64,000 bases of DNA from Paracoccaceae bacterium (GTDB taxonomy: Bacteria; Pseudomonadota; Alphaproteobacteria; Rhodobacterales; Rhodobacteraceae): NCBI GenBank assembly GCA_006226775.1, contig SBGD01000073.1, positions 1 to 64,000 of the forward strand, written 5' to 3'. The translations under genes were made by a program, and so were the position numbers. The notes beneath the pieces are model-generated. The model was not told the origin of the DNA. It ran no database searches and saw only the letters and a program-made list of their open reading frames with translations. Shown here one piece after another: positions 17,942-24,840 of this stretch. The stretch's first letter is position 1; every line of letters begins with the position of its first letter.

Positions 17942-18365
17942 TGATCTGTTTGACCATGGCCTCGAACAGATCGCCCTGCGATGTGTCCGCCAGCCGCTTG
18001 TCGTCCACCGGCGACATACCGAAGAGCGCGCCCAACCGCTGCATGTTCGCCAGAGCGTCCTGGCGCGCCTGCCAGTCGGCCGTCTTCTTCTGCTGCATCC
18101 CGTTGCGGGTCTTGACGGTATAGGTCCGCCCCAACATCGCGATGTTCGAAGACAGCTCGATCACATCCGCCGTCACCTCGCAATAGGCGGCGAACATGTC
18201 CTCATGGTGCGGTTCCAGCCGTTCCCGCCGCACCATCTCCGGCGCCAGCCTCTCCCAGACAGCCTTGCCCCCGTCCGACATCATGTCCGGCGCATCCGGC
18301 ACAGGCCGCTGCACATCCCCCTTCATCGGGATGACATTGCTGATCGTGGGCTTGGCCCCTTTCAT
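17928..18365 (-). CDS. terS: Terminase small subunit, P27 family
   Basis: 145 residues, starting MKGAKPTISNVIPMKGDV. The body is helical with GGKAVWERLAPEMVRRERLE and HHEDMFAAYCEVTADVIEL, the conserved pattern of P27-type small terminases. It recognises the packaging site and stimulates TerL. Upstream is a gap of 107 bases that includes a purine-rich ribosome site; downstream it is coupled to TerL. Confidence 0.92.
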   Translation of the reverse strand: MKGAKPTISNVIPMKGDVQRPVPDAPDMMSDGGKAVWERLAPEMVRRERLEPHHEDMFAAYCEVTADVIELSSNIAMLGRTYTVKTRNGMQQKKTADWQARQDALANMQRLGALFGMSPVDDKRLADTSQGDLFEAMVKQINGSN

Positions 18366-18472
18366 GATACCCCCTTTTCCTTTGGGCTTTTTTCCTCAAT
18401 TCCCCCCGCACAAAAAGTGAGGGAGGGCGATCGGTCAGGCGCCCAAGGGCTCGATTTTCGAGGTACCCCCGG

Positions 18473-18853
18473 TCACCGCCTGTGAAACACCTCGCGGGCC
18501 GTCTTTCGGCTGTGGCAGCGATGACAGAGCGCCTGCCAGTTCGACTGATCCCAGAACTTCCGACGATCCCCGCGATGCGGAACGATGTGGTCCACGTCCG
18601 TTGCCGGTTCGACCACGCCCAACTCTTCGCAATCGACACAGAGCGGATGCTTGCGAAGGAAGTTCTTCGCCATCCGTTTCCAGTCGGGATGTGCATAGAG
18701 CTTGCGGGCCGCTGCAGCCCAGGGCGTGCGCTGCGCAGCTGCGGCGCGTTCCTTCCTTCGCTGATCCGCTCGGGCCTGATGCTCTTCGCACAAACCACGC
18801 CCTTCGATGGCAAGCTCTTCACATCCTGCCGCGCTGCAGACCTTGCGTGCCAT
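18473..18853 (-). CDS. HNH endonuclease
   Basis: 126 residues from the ATG at 18853 (AGGTGA upstream); the frame could extend to 18907 but without a good ribosome site. The core is DVDHIVPHRGDRRKFWDQSN followed by ALCHRCHSRKTARE, giving the H-N-H motif plus zinc-type CxxC pairs (CVDC and CHRC). HNH proteins encoded next to the terminase genes help many cos-type phages cut DNA during packaging, so a cos-like packaging site nearby is likely. Confidence 0.9.
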   Translation of the reverse strand: MARKVCSAAGCEELAIEGRGLCEEHQARADQRRKERAAAAQRTPWAAAARKLYAHPDWKRMAKNFLRKHPLCVDCEELGVVEPATDVDHIVPHRGDRRKFWDQSNWQALCHRCHSRKTAREVFHRR

Positions 18854-18873
18854 GACTGTCACCTGAATCGCAA

Positions 18874-18903
18874 AGACCAGACCTATCCCGATAAGTCTGG
18901 TCT
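18874..18903. repeat. Perfect 9-bp inverted repeat upstream of the late operon
   Basis: AGACCAGAC and GTCTGGTCT flank 12 bases that can pair further (TATC with GATA). It lies in the 216-base space (18854-19069) between an unknown regulator-sized gene and the HNH gene that opens the packaging and head operon. It could be an operator, an RNA hairpin for antitermination, or part of the packaging site. No other gene is seen in this space. Confidence 0.6.
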
Positions 18904-19069
18904 CCACTTCCCACTGGTCCTACACTGGACTTATGGTCGTTCTGCTGGGTATGCCTTACGACATCGGGAACCCTCTCGCGGTGTATTCCTGACCGGTGCT
19001 TCGACCGGCGCATTTCCAGATGATGCACAATTTGTACCGGATCGCGGACCTAATAGCCAAATACCTTTT

Positions 19070-19777
19070 TCACCCGAACGCGCAGAAATGTGCCGTGCGG
19101 CCTCTGAGCGGTCCTGTCATGCGATCCAGCGCCTCGCGCAGCGCGGCCACCACATGCGCCCGCTGTGCCCCCTTGGCCGCCCAGCCGTTCGCCTTGAGCA
19201 CATCCGTGGGTGTGCGACCGTAGATGCAAATACCATCGACCAGTTCGCGGGCGGTGATCGGGCGACGGTTCGACCCTTCGCGCTTGACCGGAAGGACTAC
19301 CCCGCGCCCGATCCGGGCGTGCAGCAGGTCCAACTCCCGGGATTGGCGCAGCACCGCCTCGATGTAGCCGGTCCCGTCGCCGCCGCCACCCGACCTTTCG
19401 AGCGACGAACAGCGCACGCCCTTCGTGGCATAATCCTGCGTCAGGCTCCGGTAGTGCCGGGCCATCGCCTTCTGTGTCGGGCTGAACATCCGCTTTCGCG
19501 CCAGCGCCTCCAACACATCCAGAGGATCCATCTGGGCCAGCGTCTTGCGTCCGCGATAGCCCGCAGGCTTCTGGACCCAGCCGTCTTGGCCATCGGGATA
19601 CATCGCCTGTGTGTCTGTCACGGTAAAGGCCCCTCGGGCGGGTGCCTCGGACACAGGCCCGCAGTCGCCCGGCACCACGCCCCTTGCCCGTACTTCGGCA
19701 ATGCGCCGCGCCTCTTCGGCTTGCCAGGTCTCGCGTCGTTCGGCCCGGTCCCAGATGTCCTGAAAAATGTCCCTCAT
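19070..19777 (-). CDS. Unknown phage protein before the late operon
   Basis: 235 residues. The central part FSPTQKAMARHYRSL followed by GVRCSSLE and a C-terminal helical region (TPTDVLKANGWAAKGAQRAH) resembles small DNA-binding regulators of alphaproteobacteria in the DUF6456 style, but this is a weak impression. Its place between replication genes and the packaging operon is where late regulators (Q- or ArpU-like) are often found. No catalytic motif was seen. The start overlaps the upstream stop as ATGA. Confidence 0.6.
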   Translation of the reverse strand: MRDIFQDIWDRAERRETWQAEEARRIAEVRARGVVPGDCGPVSEAPARGAFTVTDTQAMYPDGQDGWVQKPAGYRGRKTLAQMDPLDVLEALARKRMFSPTQKAMARHYRSLTQDYATKGVRCSSLERSGGGGDGTGYIEAVLRQSRELDLLHARIGRGVVLPVKREGSNRRPITARELVDGICIYGRTPTDVLKANGWAAKGAQRAHVVAALREALDRMTGPLRGRTAHFCAFG

Positions 19778-20361
19778 GCCTGTTCGGCCTCCTGCCCTGC
19801 GGTGATTATGTCCCGTACCTTGGCCCGCTTGCGCAGGAACAACTCGACCTCGGCCACCTCGGACGGGCTGGCCACACCGGCATCGACCTCGCGGCGGATG
19901 CGGGCGCGCCTGCCGCGTTCGGCCCCAGCCTTGTCGCGCATGAGATCGAAAGCCCGCTCCCCCGAGGGCACGCCATAGGCGCGCAGGTAGTCGAACAGCT
20001 CGACTTCATATCCTGCCGCCATGGCGGCCTGCCCCGCCGCCGATTGCAGATAGGTGCGCACAAGCCGCGACACGCTGCCCGGTGGGGTCTGCAGCATTGA
20101 CGCCCGGTTGATGATGGTGACTTCGCCGGGCCACCGGTTGCGATGCTTCCCACCTGCATCCCGGATGCATTGCTCTGCAAGGCAGCGGAGATTGGCAGCG
20201 GTCATATAGGCCAGCCGGTTCTGCAGGCGGTCGAGAAAGGCGGCGTGATCGGTCAGCGATACACCCGGCTTGCGCATCATGCCGCGTGTTGGATGCTCAA
20301 GATAATCGACCAGGTGCGCCCGCACCCGTGCCCTGCCTTCCTTCAGCGCCTGCCCTTCCAT
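19774..20361 (-). CDS. Unknown phage protein in the replication region
   Basis: 195 residues from the ATG at 20361, with a GGGGTGG stretch about 4 bases upstream. The frame stays open to a TTG at 20505, but that part covers an AT-rich hairpin and reads as unlikely protein. The sequence is mainly helical and basic, with HRNRWPGEVTIINRASM and a C-terminal set of charged helices (AERGRRARIRREVDAGVAS) suggesting nucleic acid binding. No family was recognised. Confidence 0.6.
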   Translation of the reverse strand: MEGQALKEGRARVRAHLVDYLEHPTRGMMRKPGVSLTDHAAFLDRLQNRLAYMTAANLRCLAEQCIRDAGGKHRNRWPGEVTIINRASMLQTPPGSVSRLVRTYLQSAAGQAAMAAGYEVELFDYLRAYGVPSGERAFDLMRDKAGAERGRRARIRREVDAGVASPSEVAEVELFLRKRAKVRDIITAGQEAEQA

Positions 20362-20568
20362 CGCTGCCACCCCTTTCTCTGCAATCTCCGACTTATCCAC
20401 AGGCAAACCCGGCAGAAACTTCCGGGCGGCCTGTTTTCCTTGTCCTTTGATTTCTTCTCTTGTCCTTTCAGCCGCGCGGTTTTCGGAAAAAATAAAAACT
20501 TCCAAAAACCGCGCAAAACTTTTTCATTTCTTCCGGCGGAAGATTTCTGGAAGATTTTGAAAGGACTT
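20362..20568. other. AT-rich region with DnaA box and repeats: candidate phage replication origin
   Basis: This 207-base space is much richer in A and T than its surroundings. It holds a perfect DnaA box TTATCCACA at 20393-20401, a 14-bp stem with one mismatch at 20474-20514 (arms GCGCGGTTTT and AAAACCGCGC, continued by GGAA and TTCC), and two copies of GGAAGATTT at 20538-20546 and 20549-20557, one helical turn apart; the first is overlapped by the inverted repeat CTTCCGGCGGAAG at 20530-20542. The adjacent upstream gene resembles replication proteins. Origin function is inference; the hairpin could also end a transcript. Confidence 0.5.
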
Positions 20569-21183
20569 TCAGACGCGCGAGGACAGGTCATTCAGCGCCT
20601 CCCTGACCCGCTTCAGCGTGGCACTGCCGCCGGGATACTTGGCCTCGATCCAGTCGCTGATCGCGTTGACCTGTTCTTCGCTGGCGGCAATGCGTGCGCC
20701 GCCGGTGATGCTCTTGGTCAGATGGCCCACGATGGTGCCCAGCCGCTTGCGCATGCGTTCATCTGCATTGCGGGCGTCGTTGCGCTTGCGTGAGCCCAGG
20801 GCCTCGACGGCCACCTCCTGCACCACTGGATGTGCCAGACGCACATGCCCGTTGTCGCAGACCACCCGGGACCAGCCATGCAGCGGCGACACGGGCCGAC
20901 CGCTCAGTTCGTTCCAGCGGGTGACGGGCATCCGCAGGAGGAAGGCAAGCGCCTCATCATCGGCGGGCAGCGTGCCGATCGGTGTCTCATCCTGCGACAG
21001 GAAGAACAACTCCATGCCATAGAACCCGACCTCGGGGTCCTGATAACCGCTGCGGCGAAAATCACTGCCGCGCCAGCGCTTGAGGTTCCAGGGCACGAAG
21101 AAATGCGAATCCAGCCGTTCGGCGGCGGATATCGGATAGACGGGCAGATCGCCGTCCGGAACGGCGCGAAGGTGAGCTGTCAC
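20569..21183 (-). CDS. Replication-associated protein, DUF1376/YdaU-like
   Basis: 204 residues. The N-terminal half (DSHFFVPWNLKRWRGSDFRR, then YGMELFFLSQDETPIGTLPADD and LLRMPVTRWNEL) follows the plan of DUF1376 proteins, which sit in phage replication modules and resemble the winged-helix part of initiators. The C-terminal half has basic helices (GSRKRNDARNADERMRKRLG). It probably takes part in initiation or helicase loading; that is inferred from the family likeness and from the AT-rich origin-like sequence right after it. Confidence 0.6.
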   Translation of the reverse strand: MTAHLRAVPDGDLPVYPISAAERLDSHFFVPWNLKRWRGSDFRRSGYQDPEVGFYGMELFFLSQDETPIGTLPADDEALAFLLRMPVTRWNELSGRPVSPLHGWSRVVCDNGHVRLAHPVVQEVAVEALGSRKRNDARNADERMRKRLGTIVGHLTKSITGGARIAASEEQVNAISDWIEAKYPGGSATLKRVREALNDLSSRV

Positions 21184-21377
21184 GACCCGGCCTCCTTGGC
21201 GTTATAGACGGCCACGGCCAATGCGGCGATCAGCGTGGCATCGGTGGACACGCCACCCAAGGCACAGAAATCCAGATGCTGGATCCTGTCGCGGATCGCT
21301 GGCCAGGACAGAGGCGCCAAGGCCTGCGCCATCGCGGCATCTCCAATTCTCTCGATGTCCTCGCGTGGATAGGTCAT
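21180..21377 (-). CDS. Small phage protein
   Basis: 65 residues from an ATG at 21377 that overlaps the upstream stop as ATGA, and ending four bases inside the next gene. The sequence MTYPREDIERIGDAAMAQAL then SWPAIRDRIQHLDFCALGGV is helical. No family was recognised. The tight overlaps on both sides are the main reason to call it a gene. Confidence 0.65.
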   Translation of the reverse strand: MTYPREDIERIGDAAMAQALAPLSWPAIRDRIQHLDFCALGGVSTDATLIAALAVAVYNAKEAGS

Positions 21378-21835
21378 GTGATCGCCTCGCTGGCGGGATG
21401 GCCGGGATAGCGCATGGCCGCGCCAAGAATGGCCTCGGTCCTGGCGGCGCTGTCCTTGCGCGCAAACGTGCCCCGCGGAAGACCCAGGAGACGTTCGGCC
21501 CGGTTGATCGACGGAAACGTCCAGGCCCCGACACGCACGGGCCGGGAATTGGCCTTCCAGTGCACCGGTTTGAGCGTTTCGCCGCGCGCCTCGGCGGCAA
21601 TCCAGCCATAGACGGTTTTCGGCGAGACGCCGAAGAAATCCGCCGCCGCCCGGACGCTGACAAAGCGCTTGCCGCGGACCTTGATCCGCTCCAGCCTTGT
21701 TCCTCGCGGAAGACCAACCCGGTCGAGCTTGCCCATGGCCCGCACCCTGCGGATGGTATCGACCTTGACACCAAAGGCCCTTGCAGCCTCTTCGGCATCG
21801 GCAAAGTCGCGGCCGCGAATTGTAACGGATGACAT
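21374..21835 (-). CDS. DNA-binding protein with three NUMOD1-like HTH units
   Basis: 153 residues built from three similar units: FADAEEAARAFGVKVDTIRR, then FVSVRAAADFFGVSPKTVYG, then FPSINRAERLLGLPRGTFAR. Each has the pattern of a short helix-turn-helix (NUMOD1/IENR1 type), and the first two are each preceded by an Arg-Gly strand. Such units are usually found as DNA-binding tails of homing endonucleases, but no HNH or GIY-YIG domain is attached here. It may act as a sequence-specific DNA-binding protein in replication or regulation. It overlaps both neighbours by a few bases. Confidence 0.65.
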   Translation of the reverse strand: MSSVTIRGRDFADAEEAARAFGVKVDTIRRVRAMGKLDRVGLPRGTRLERIKVRGKRFVSVRAAADFFGVSPKTVYGWIAAEARGETLKPVHWKANSRPVRVGAWTFPSINRAERLLGLPRGTFARKDSAARTEAILGAAMRYPGHPASEAIT

Positions 21836-22518
21836 CAGAATAACCCTCCCTGCCGTGCATCAGGCCCGTCTCGAAACAACCGACGAAGGGCTGTCTCGCC
21901 GCGCCAATCGGCGTCCCAGACCAGCCACCCGTTGCGCTGCGGCGGCGATCCACCACCCCGGAAATCAATTTTCCAGCAGCAGACATAGGCTCGGCTCACC
22001 GGGAAACTGGCATGCAGGGCATCCATCCCGTTCTGCCTTGCTGCGATCCAGTCCCAATTGAGAAGCATCGCCGCGTAGCGAACACCAAGGTTCTGCACAT
22101 GGCGCAGCCATCGACCATGCCCGTCTCTGGCGCTGATCTCGCAATAAGGCGGGTTGGTGATGAGAATGTCCGCCGGCGCCGTATTGAAGTCATAAAAGCT
22201 ACGGAGCTGTACACCCGACCAACCCCGGTCAACCAAGTCTGACCCAATAACATCGAAACCATGACGCGCGAGCTCATCGGCCATGTGACCACCGCCAACC
22301 GCCGGTTCCCAGACGGGTCCGCCGATTTCCCGTAGCCGCGCGCCTTCCGCAGCCAAAAAGGCAGCCGTGGCATCCGGTGGCGTCGGGTCATAGTCCATCG
22401 GGTCTCGCAACGGGTCGTCGCGCTGCGCTTCCGGCCACTCGCCAAGCATTTTCTGCGCGGGATGCCGACGTTTTGGCTTGGTAGCGCGAAACAGGGCCTT
22501 TGACGATGGTGCACTCAT
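21835..22518 (-). CDS. Adenine-specific DNA methyltransferase (NPPY type)
   Basis: 227 residues from the ATG at 22518, which overlaps the upstream stop as ATGA. The SAM-binding motif is WEPAVGGGHMADELARHG followed by DVIGSDLVDRGW, and the catalytic motif is ILITNPPYCEISARDG. These are the marks of an N6-adenine or N4-cytosine methyltransferase. No partner nuclease is present. In phages such orphan enzymes often protect DNA against host restriction or replace host methylation. No target recognition domain stands out. Confidence 0.85.
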   Translation of the reverse strand: MSAPSSKALFRATKPKRRHPAQKMLGEWPEAQRDDPLRDPMDYDPTPPDATAAFLAAEGARLREIGGPVWEPAVGGGHMADELARHGFDVIGSDLVDRGWSGVQLRSFYDFNTAPADILITNPPYCEISARDGHGRWLRHVQNLGVRYAAMLLNWDWIAARQNGMDALHASFPVSRAYVCCWKIDFRGGGSPPQRNGWLVWDADWRGETALRRLFRDGPDARQGGLF

Positions 22519-22868
22519 GCCGCCACCTTCGGCCCGGGTCGGCCCATCGAATGCACCGACAGCCGGGTCAGGCGCGCCGGATCGAACCCCGGGCGGGACA
22601 CACCCCAGAGCAGCCAGTCGCCATCGACCCCGGCCAGCGCGCATTCCGCGTGGAACTCCGGGCTGCCCAACCATTCCAGCATGCGGCGGCGCTCCGCCGC
22701 ACGGGCATGCTTCTTCTGTTGGCCCAGCGACGGGTCCGGGCCGCCGAAGGCGATGTTGAGCTTGACCACCAGCGCCGCGATCCAGAGCTTCCGGCACTGC
22801 CAGGGGTCCAGCTCGGACGGGTCTTCGATCGGCGGCAAGGGCGGAAGATCGCGGGCTCGGTTCGGCAT
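22515..22868 (-). CDS. Small phage protein, function unknown
   Basis: 117 residues. It has a Pro-rich start (MPNRARDLPPLPPIEDPSEL), a helix with WQCRKLWIAALVVKLNIAFG and a basic helix KKHARAAERRRMLEWLG. It is coupled to the methyltransferase downstream. No known family was recognised. A gap of 104 bases upstream contains nothing notable. Confidence 0.6.
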   Translation of the reverse strand: MPNRARDLPPLPPIEDPSELDPWQCRKLWIAALVVKLNIAFGGPDPSLGQQKKHARAAERRRMLEWLGSPEFHAECALAGVDGDWLLWGVSRPGFDPARLTRLSVHSMGRPGPKVAA

Positions 22869-22972
22869 TTACAGGATCCCCCGGAAAAAGGGCGCGCGGG
22901 ATGTCACGCCCCGCGCGCCAAGGTGGCCACAGCGCCCCATACCCGCTGCGACCTGAGAGGACCCCGGGACGC

Positions 22973-23203
22973 TCATTGCGCCCACCATCTGCTTGCCATG
23001 CCGCCGTCGCGGTTGGCCTTGCGCCGACATCTGCAGGGCACGGCATCCGCCGCCTCGTTGATGCGCTTGACCAGCCCGATTGCCGTGTTGCGCGACACAC
23101 CGACACGCACCGCGGCTTCCCGCATCGACAAGCCCAGCACCTCGCGCCCGTGCAGGATTTCCAACGCGGTCAGATCGTCGTTGCGGGGCCTGTCCGCCGT
23201 CAT
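22973..23203 (-). CDS. Small helix-turn-helix protein
   Basis: 76 residues from the ATG at 23203, overlapping the upstream stop as ATGA; the same frame runs on to 23497 but would overlap two neighbouring genes. LTALEILHGREVLGLSMREA then VRVGVSRNTAIGLVKRINEA is a clear HTH of the sigma-70 region 4 or transposase-like type. The C-terminus is short and basic with two Cys (PCRCRRKANRDG). It is a likely early DNA-binding protein of the phage. Confidence 0.7.
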   Translation of the reverse strand: MTADRPRNDDLTALEILHGREVLGLSMREAAVRVGVSRNTAIGLVKRINEAADAVPCRCRRKANRDGGMASRWWAQ

Positions 23204-23475
23204 GCGCTGCCCTCCTGAAACCGCCATGTTGGCAGTTCGCACCGAATGACCGCCTGCCCGCGAAAGGCGCAGGGCACGCGCCGGACGATCTCCTGCACGC
23301 CGCCTTCGGTGCGGCGGGTCCAGAGGATATCGCCGCCGATCAACCGGTCCGCCTCGACCATCTGGCAGAACGCCTGAAAGTCGGGCAGCTCGGTTTCGAT
23401 GATCCGGAACGGCGCCCGCTTGCTGCGATGCTCGGAATCGACCTCGAACCAGACCTGGACGATGCACCCGCTCAT
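23200..23475 (-). CDS. Small phage protein, function unknown
   Basis: 91 residues, mixed strands and helices, beginning MSGCIVQVWFEVDSEHRSK and with FQAFCQMVEADRLIGGDILW in the middle. It overlaps the genes on both sides by four bases, so it belongs to the same leftward early operon. No family was recognised. Confidence 0.6.
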   Translation of the reverse strand: MSGCIVQVWFEVDSEHRSKRAPFRIIETELPDFQAFCQMVEADRLIGGDILWTRRTEGGVQEIVRRVPCAFRGQAVIRCELPTWRFQEGSA

Positions 23476-23915
23476 TCCATGCCCTCCGCCTCGGCAATCA
23501 AGCCGTCAAGAACGTCTCGGGCGTGGCGCATGCTCGACAACACCTCGGCGCGCTCACCTTGGCTCAGGTTCTCGCCCGAGGGACTGTCCGGTGACAGCGC
23601 CCGGATCAGCGCGGCATGCGCGGCGCCATTGGCCAGCGAACTGTCGGCCAGCAGCGCCTTGAGCCCCGCGCCGCTGGTGGGGGCCGCGCGCTCGGTGCGA
23701 TCATGCATCCAGCGCGTCAGGGGATACTCTCCAAGCGCATCCTCGATCGCCCGCGCCGCCTCGATGGTGACGCAGGCGCCGGCAGTGCACATCTTGCTTA
23801 CCGTGCCTTTCGAGGCCGCGCCGGTGTGGGCGGCCAGAACCGCCGTCGCGGCCTCGACCCCGCCGAGCCGCCGGACCATGCCGGAAAAGATTGCGGACAC
23901 CAGCCTGTCAGCCAT
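23472..23915 (-). CDS. CII-like phage regulatory protein
   Basis: 147 residues from the ATG at 23915 with GAGG 9 bases upstream. The N-terminal half (GGVEAATAVLAAHTGAASKG, then VTIEAARAIEDALGEYPLTR) has the layout of P2-type CII regulators: a helical DNA-binding unit in which a variety of alphaproteobacterial prophage proteins fall. The C-terminal half is a helix pair. It lies in the early operon just after the Cro-like gene, though separated by an oppositely oriented gene. It may steer lysogeny or replication. The family call is tentative. Confidence 0.5.
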   Translation of the reverse strand: MADRLVSAIFSGMVRRLGGVEAATAVLAAHTGAASKGTVSKMCTAGACVTIEAARAIEDALGEYPLTRWMHDRTERAAPTSGAGLKALLADSSLANGAAHAALIRALSPDSPSGENLSQGERAEVLSSMRHARDVLDGLIAEAEGME

Positions 23916-24045
23916 CGGAAACCTCGTTTGCTTGGTGAGACTCAGGGTTGGGGGGATGCTCGGGGCATGGAACACAGGAACCGTTTGCGATTCTGCCGAG
24001 CTTCAGCCACCGTACCGAGGACTTTCGGCTATAAGGAACAAACCG

Positions 24046-24522
24046 ATGATGCGCGCATTTGTCGGCACCATGGTATTGATCGGCGGAACGGCATGCGCGG
24101 ATCCTCTCCCGACTTCCCATGCCGACGAATTTTGCAGTCTTCACCACCACCATTTGACTGCCGATTTTCACACCTGCAAAACCGAGCAACTTCAGGCGTT
24201 TCAAGACGTCGAAACCCTGCATCAGAGCGCCTACGGACTGCAGGATCAGGCCATTCACTATTGTGCAGACAGTCATTGGCCCGATTGGGACAAGGTTCAA
24301 TTCTGCGCAACCGGCGCGACTGCCGACTTGATGAACGTTGTGAGATTGGTCAACGAGATCGACGCGGAATTCGGCGTCTTCGGACTTGCAGCCATCCAAG
24401 ACCACTGCGTCGAGCCATGGAATGGATATGTACCTCGCCTTCAACGGTGTGTTTTTCAGGTTCGAAAAGCCTTCCGCGAAGACAAGAGGAAACGACAAGA
24501 AAAACGCCGAGAGTCGGAGTAA
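24046..24522 (+). CDS. Secreted cysteine-rich protein (candidate moron)
   Basis: 158 residues starting at the ATG at 24046, with AAGGAA 7 bases upstream. The first 19 residues (MMRAFVGTMVLIGGTACAD) form a signal peptide with a likely cut after ACA. The mature part has six cysteines spread evenly (in EFC, HTC, HYC, QFC, DHC and QRC), suggesting three disulfide bonds, and ends in a very basic tail (REDKRKRQEKRRESE). It is on the strand opposite its neighbours, within the leftward early operon, so it must have its own promoter. Such placement is typical of genes expressed in the lysogen. I do not recognise the family. The opposite strand also has an open frame (23908-24540), rejected because it reads as non-protein-like sequence. 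Confidence 0.65.
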   Translation: MMRAFVGTMVLIGGTACADPLPTSHADEFCSLHHHHLTADFHTCKTEQLQAFQDVETLHQSAYGLQDQAIHYCADSHWPDWDKVQFCATGATADLMNVVRLVNEIDAEFGVFGLAAIQDHCVEPWNGYVPRLQRCVFQVRKAFREDKRKRQEKRRESE

Positions 24523-24536
24523 GCCCGAACGCCTGT

Positions 24537-24767
24537 TCATGCGGCATCCTCGCGCGGAACGGGAATTGGTTGCGGGGCGGCGGTCAACTCGCCCGTCAAA
24601 TGCTCGAACGTCAGAAGAAACCCCCGCCTGCGCGCCGCGTTGATCAGTTCAGCGAAGCGCGCGGGCGGGACGCGCCGGGTCTTCCAACCGGCGACTGTCT
24701 GGTACTTGGCGCCAATGTCGTCCGCGATGGACTGGACCGTTGGCCAGATGTGGAGAAGGTGTTCCAT
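24537..24767 (-). CDS. Cro-like helix-turn-helix regulator
   Basis: 76 residues. PTVQSIADDIGAKYQTVAGW followed by KTRRVPPARFAELINAARRR is a Cro/YdaS-like HTH. It is the first gene of the leftward early operon and is divergent from the CI-like gene, the standard place for Cro. The promoter -10 box ends nine bases before the ATG, so the leader is only a few bases long and there is no ribosome site. The C-terminal third is Pro-rich and probably loose. Confidence 0.8.
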   Translation of the reverse strand: MEHLLHIWPTVQSIADDIGAKYQTVAGWKTRRVPPARFAELINAARRRGFLLTFEHLTGELTAAPQPIPVPREDAA

Positions 24768-24775
24768 GTCTAGTG

Positions 24776-24804
24776 GTTATGCAAATCGCATTATGCATTG
24801 TCAA
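24776..24804 (-). promoter_or_regulatory. Leftward early promoter (cro operon)
   Basis: On the minus strand, -35 TTGACA (24804-24799), 17 bases, and -10 CATAAC (24781-24776). The operator palindrome covers the -10 box and most of the spacer. The same design appears at the rightward early promoter. Transcription would start near 24769. Confidence 0.75.
24777..24793. promoter_or_regulatory. Repressor operator TTATGCAAATCGCATTA
   Basis: An imperfect palindrome with 6-base half sites TTATGC and GCATTA around AAATC. A nearly identical site is found at 26043-26059. A further half site (TTATGC) begins at 24791. It overlaps the -10 region of the leftward promoter, so binding should block cro and the early operon. 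CI-like protein is the likely binder. Confidence 0.72.
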
Positions 24805-24840
24805 CGCCTTTCCACCGGGCAGCCATGCTACCCGCGAAAC

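Noticed and set aside
2399..18365. Gene transfer agent cluster instead of a prophage
   Set aside because: Order of head and tail genes is similar to the Rhodobacter gene transfer agent, but this element has a repressor, replication genes and an integrase at a tRNA, and the distal tail genes differ from the usual gp12-gp15 set.
21835..23106. 423-codon frame that joins the adenine methyltransferase to about 195 upstream codons
   Set aside because: The upstream part overlaps the 22515-22868 gene in another frame and is Arg/Pro/Gly-rich. The ATG at 22518 with ATGA overlap is a better start.
23908..24540. Minus-strand frame of 210 codons opposite the secreted cysteine-rich protein
   Set aside because: It would overlap the CII-like start, and its sequence does not resemble protein beyond a short hydrophobic start. 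The plus frame has a ribosome site, signal peptide and evenly placed cysteines.
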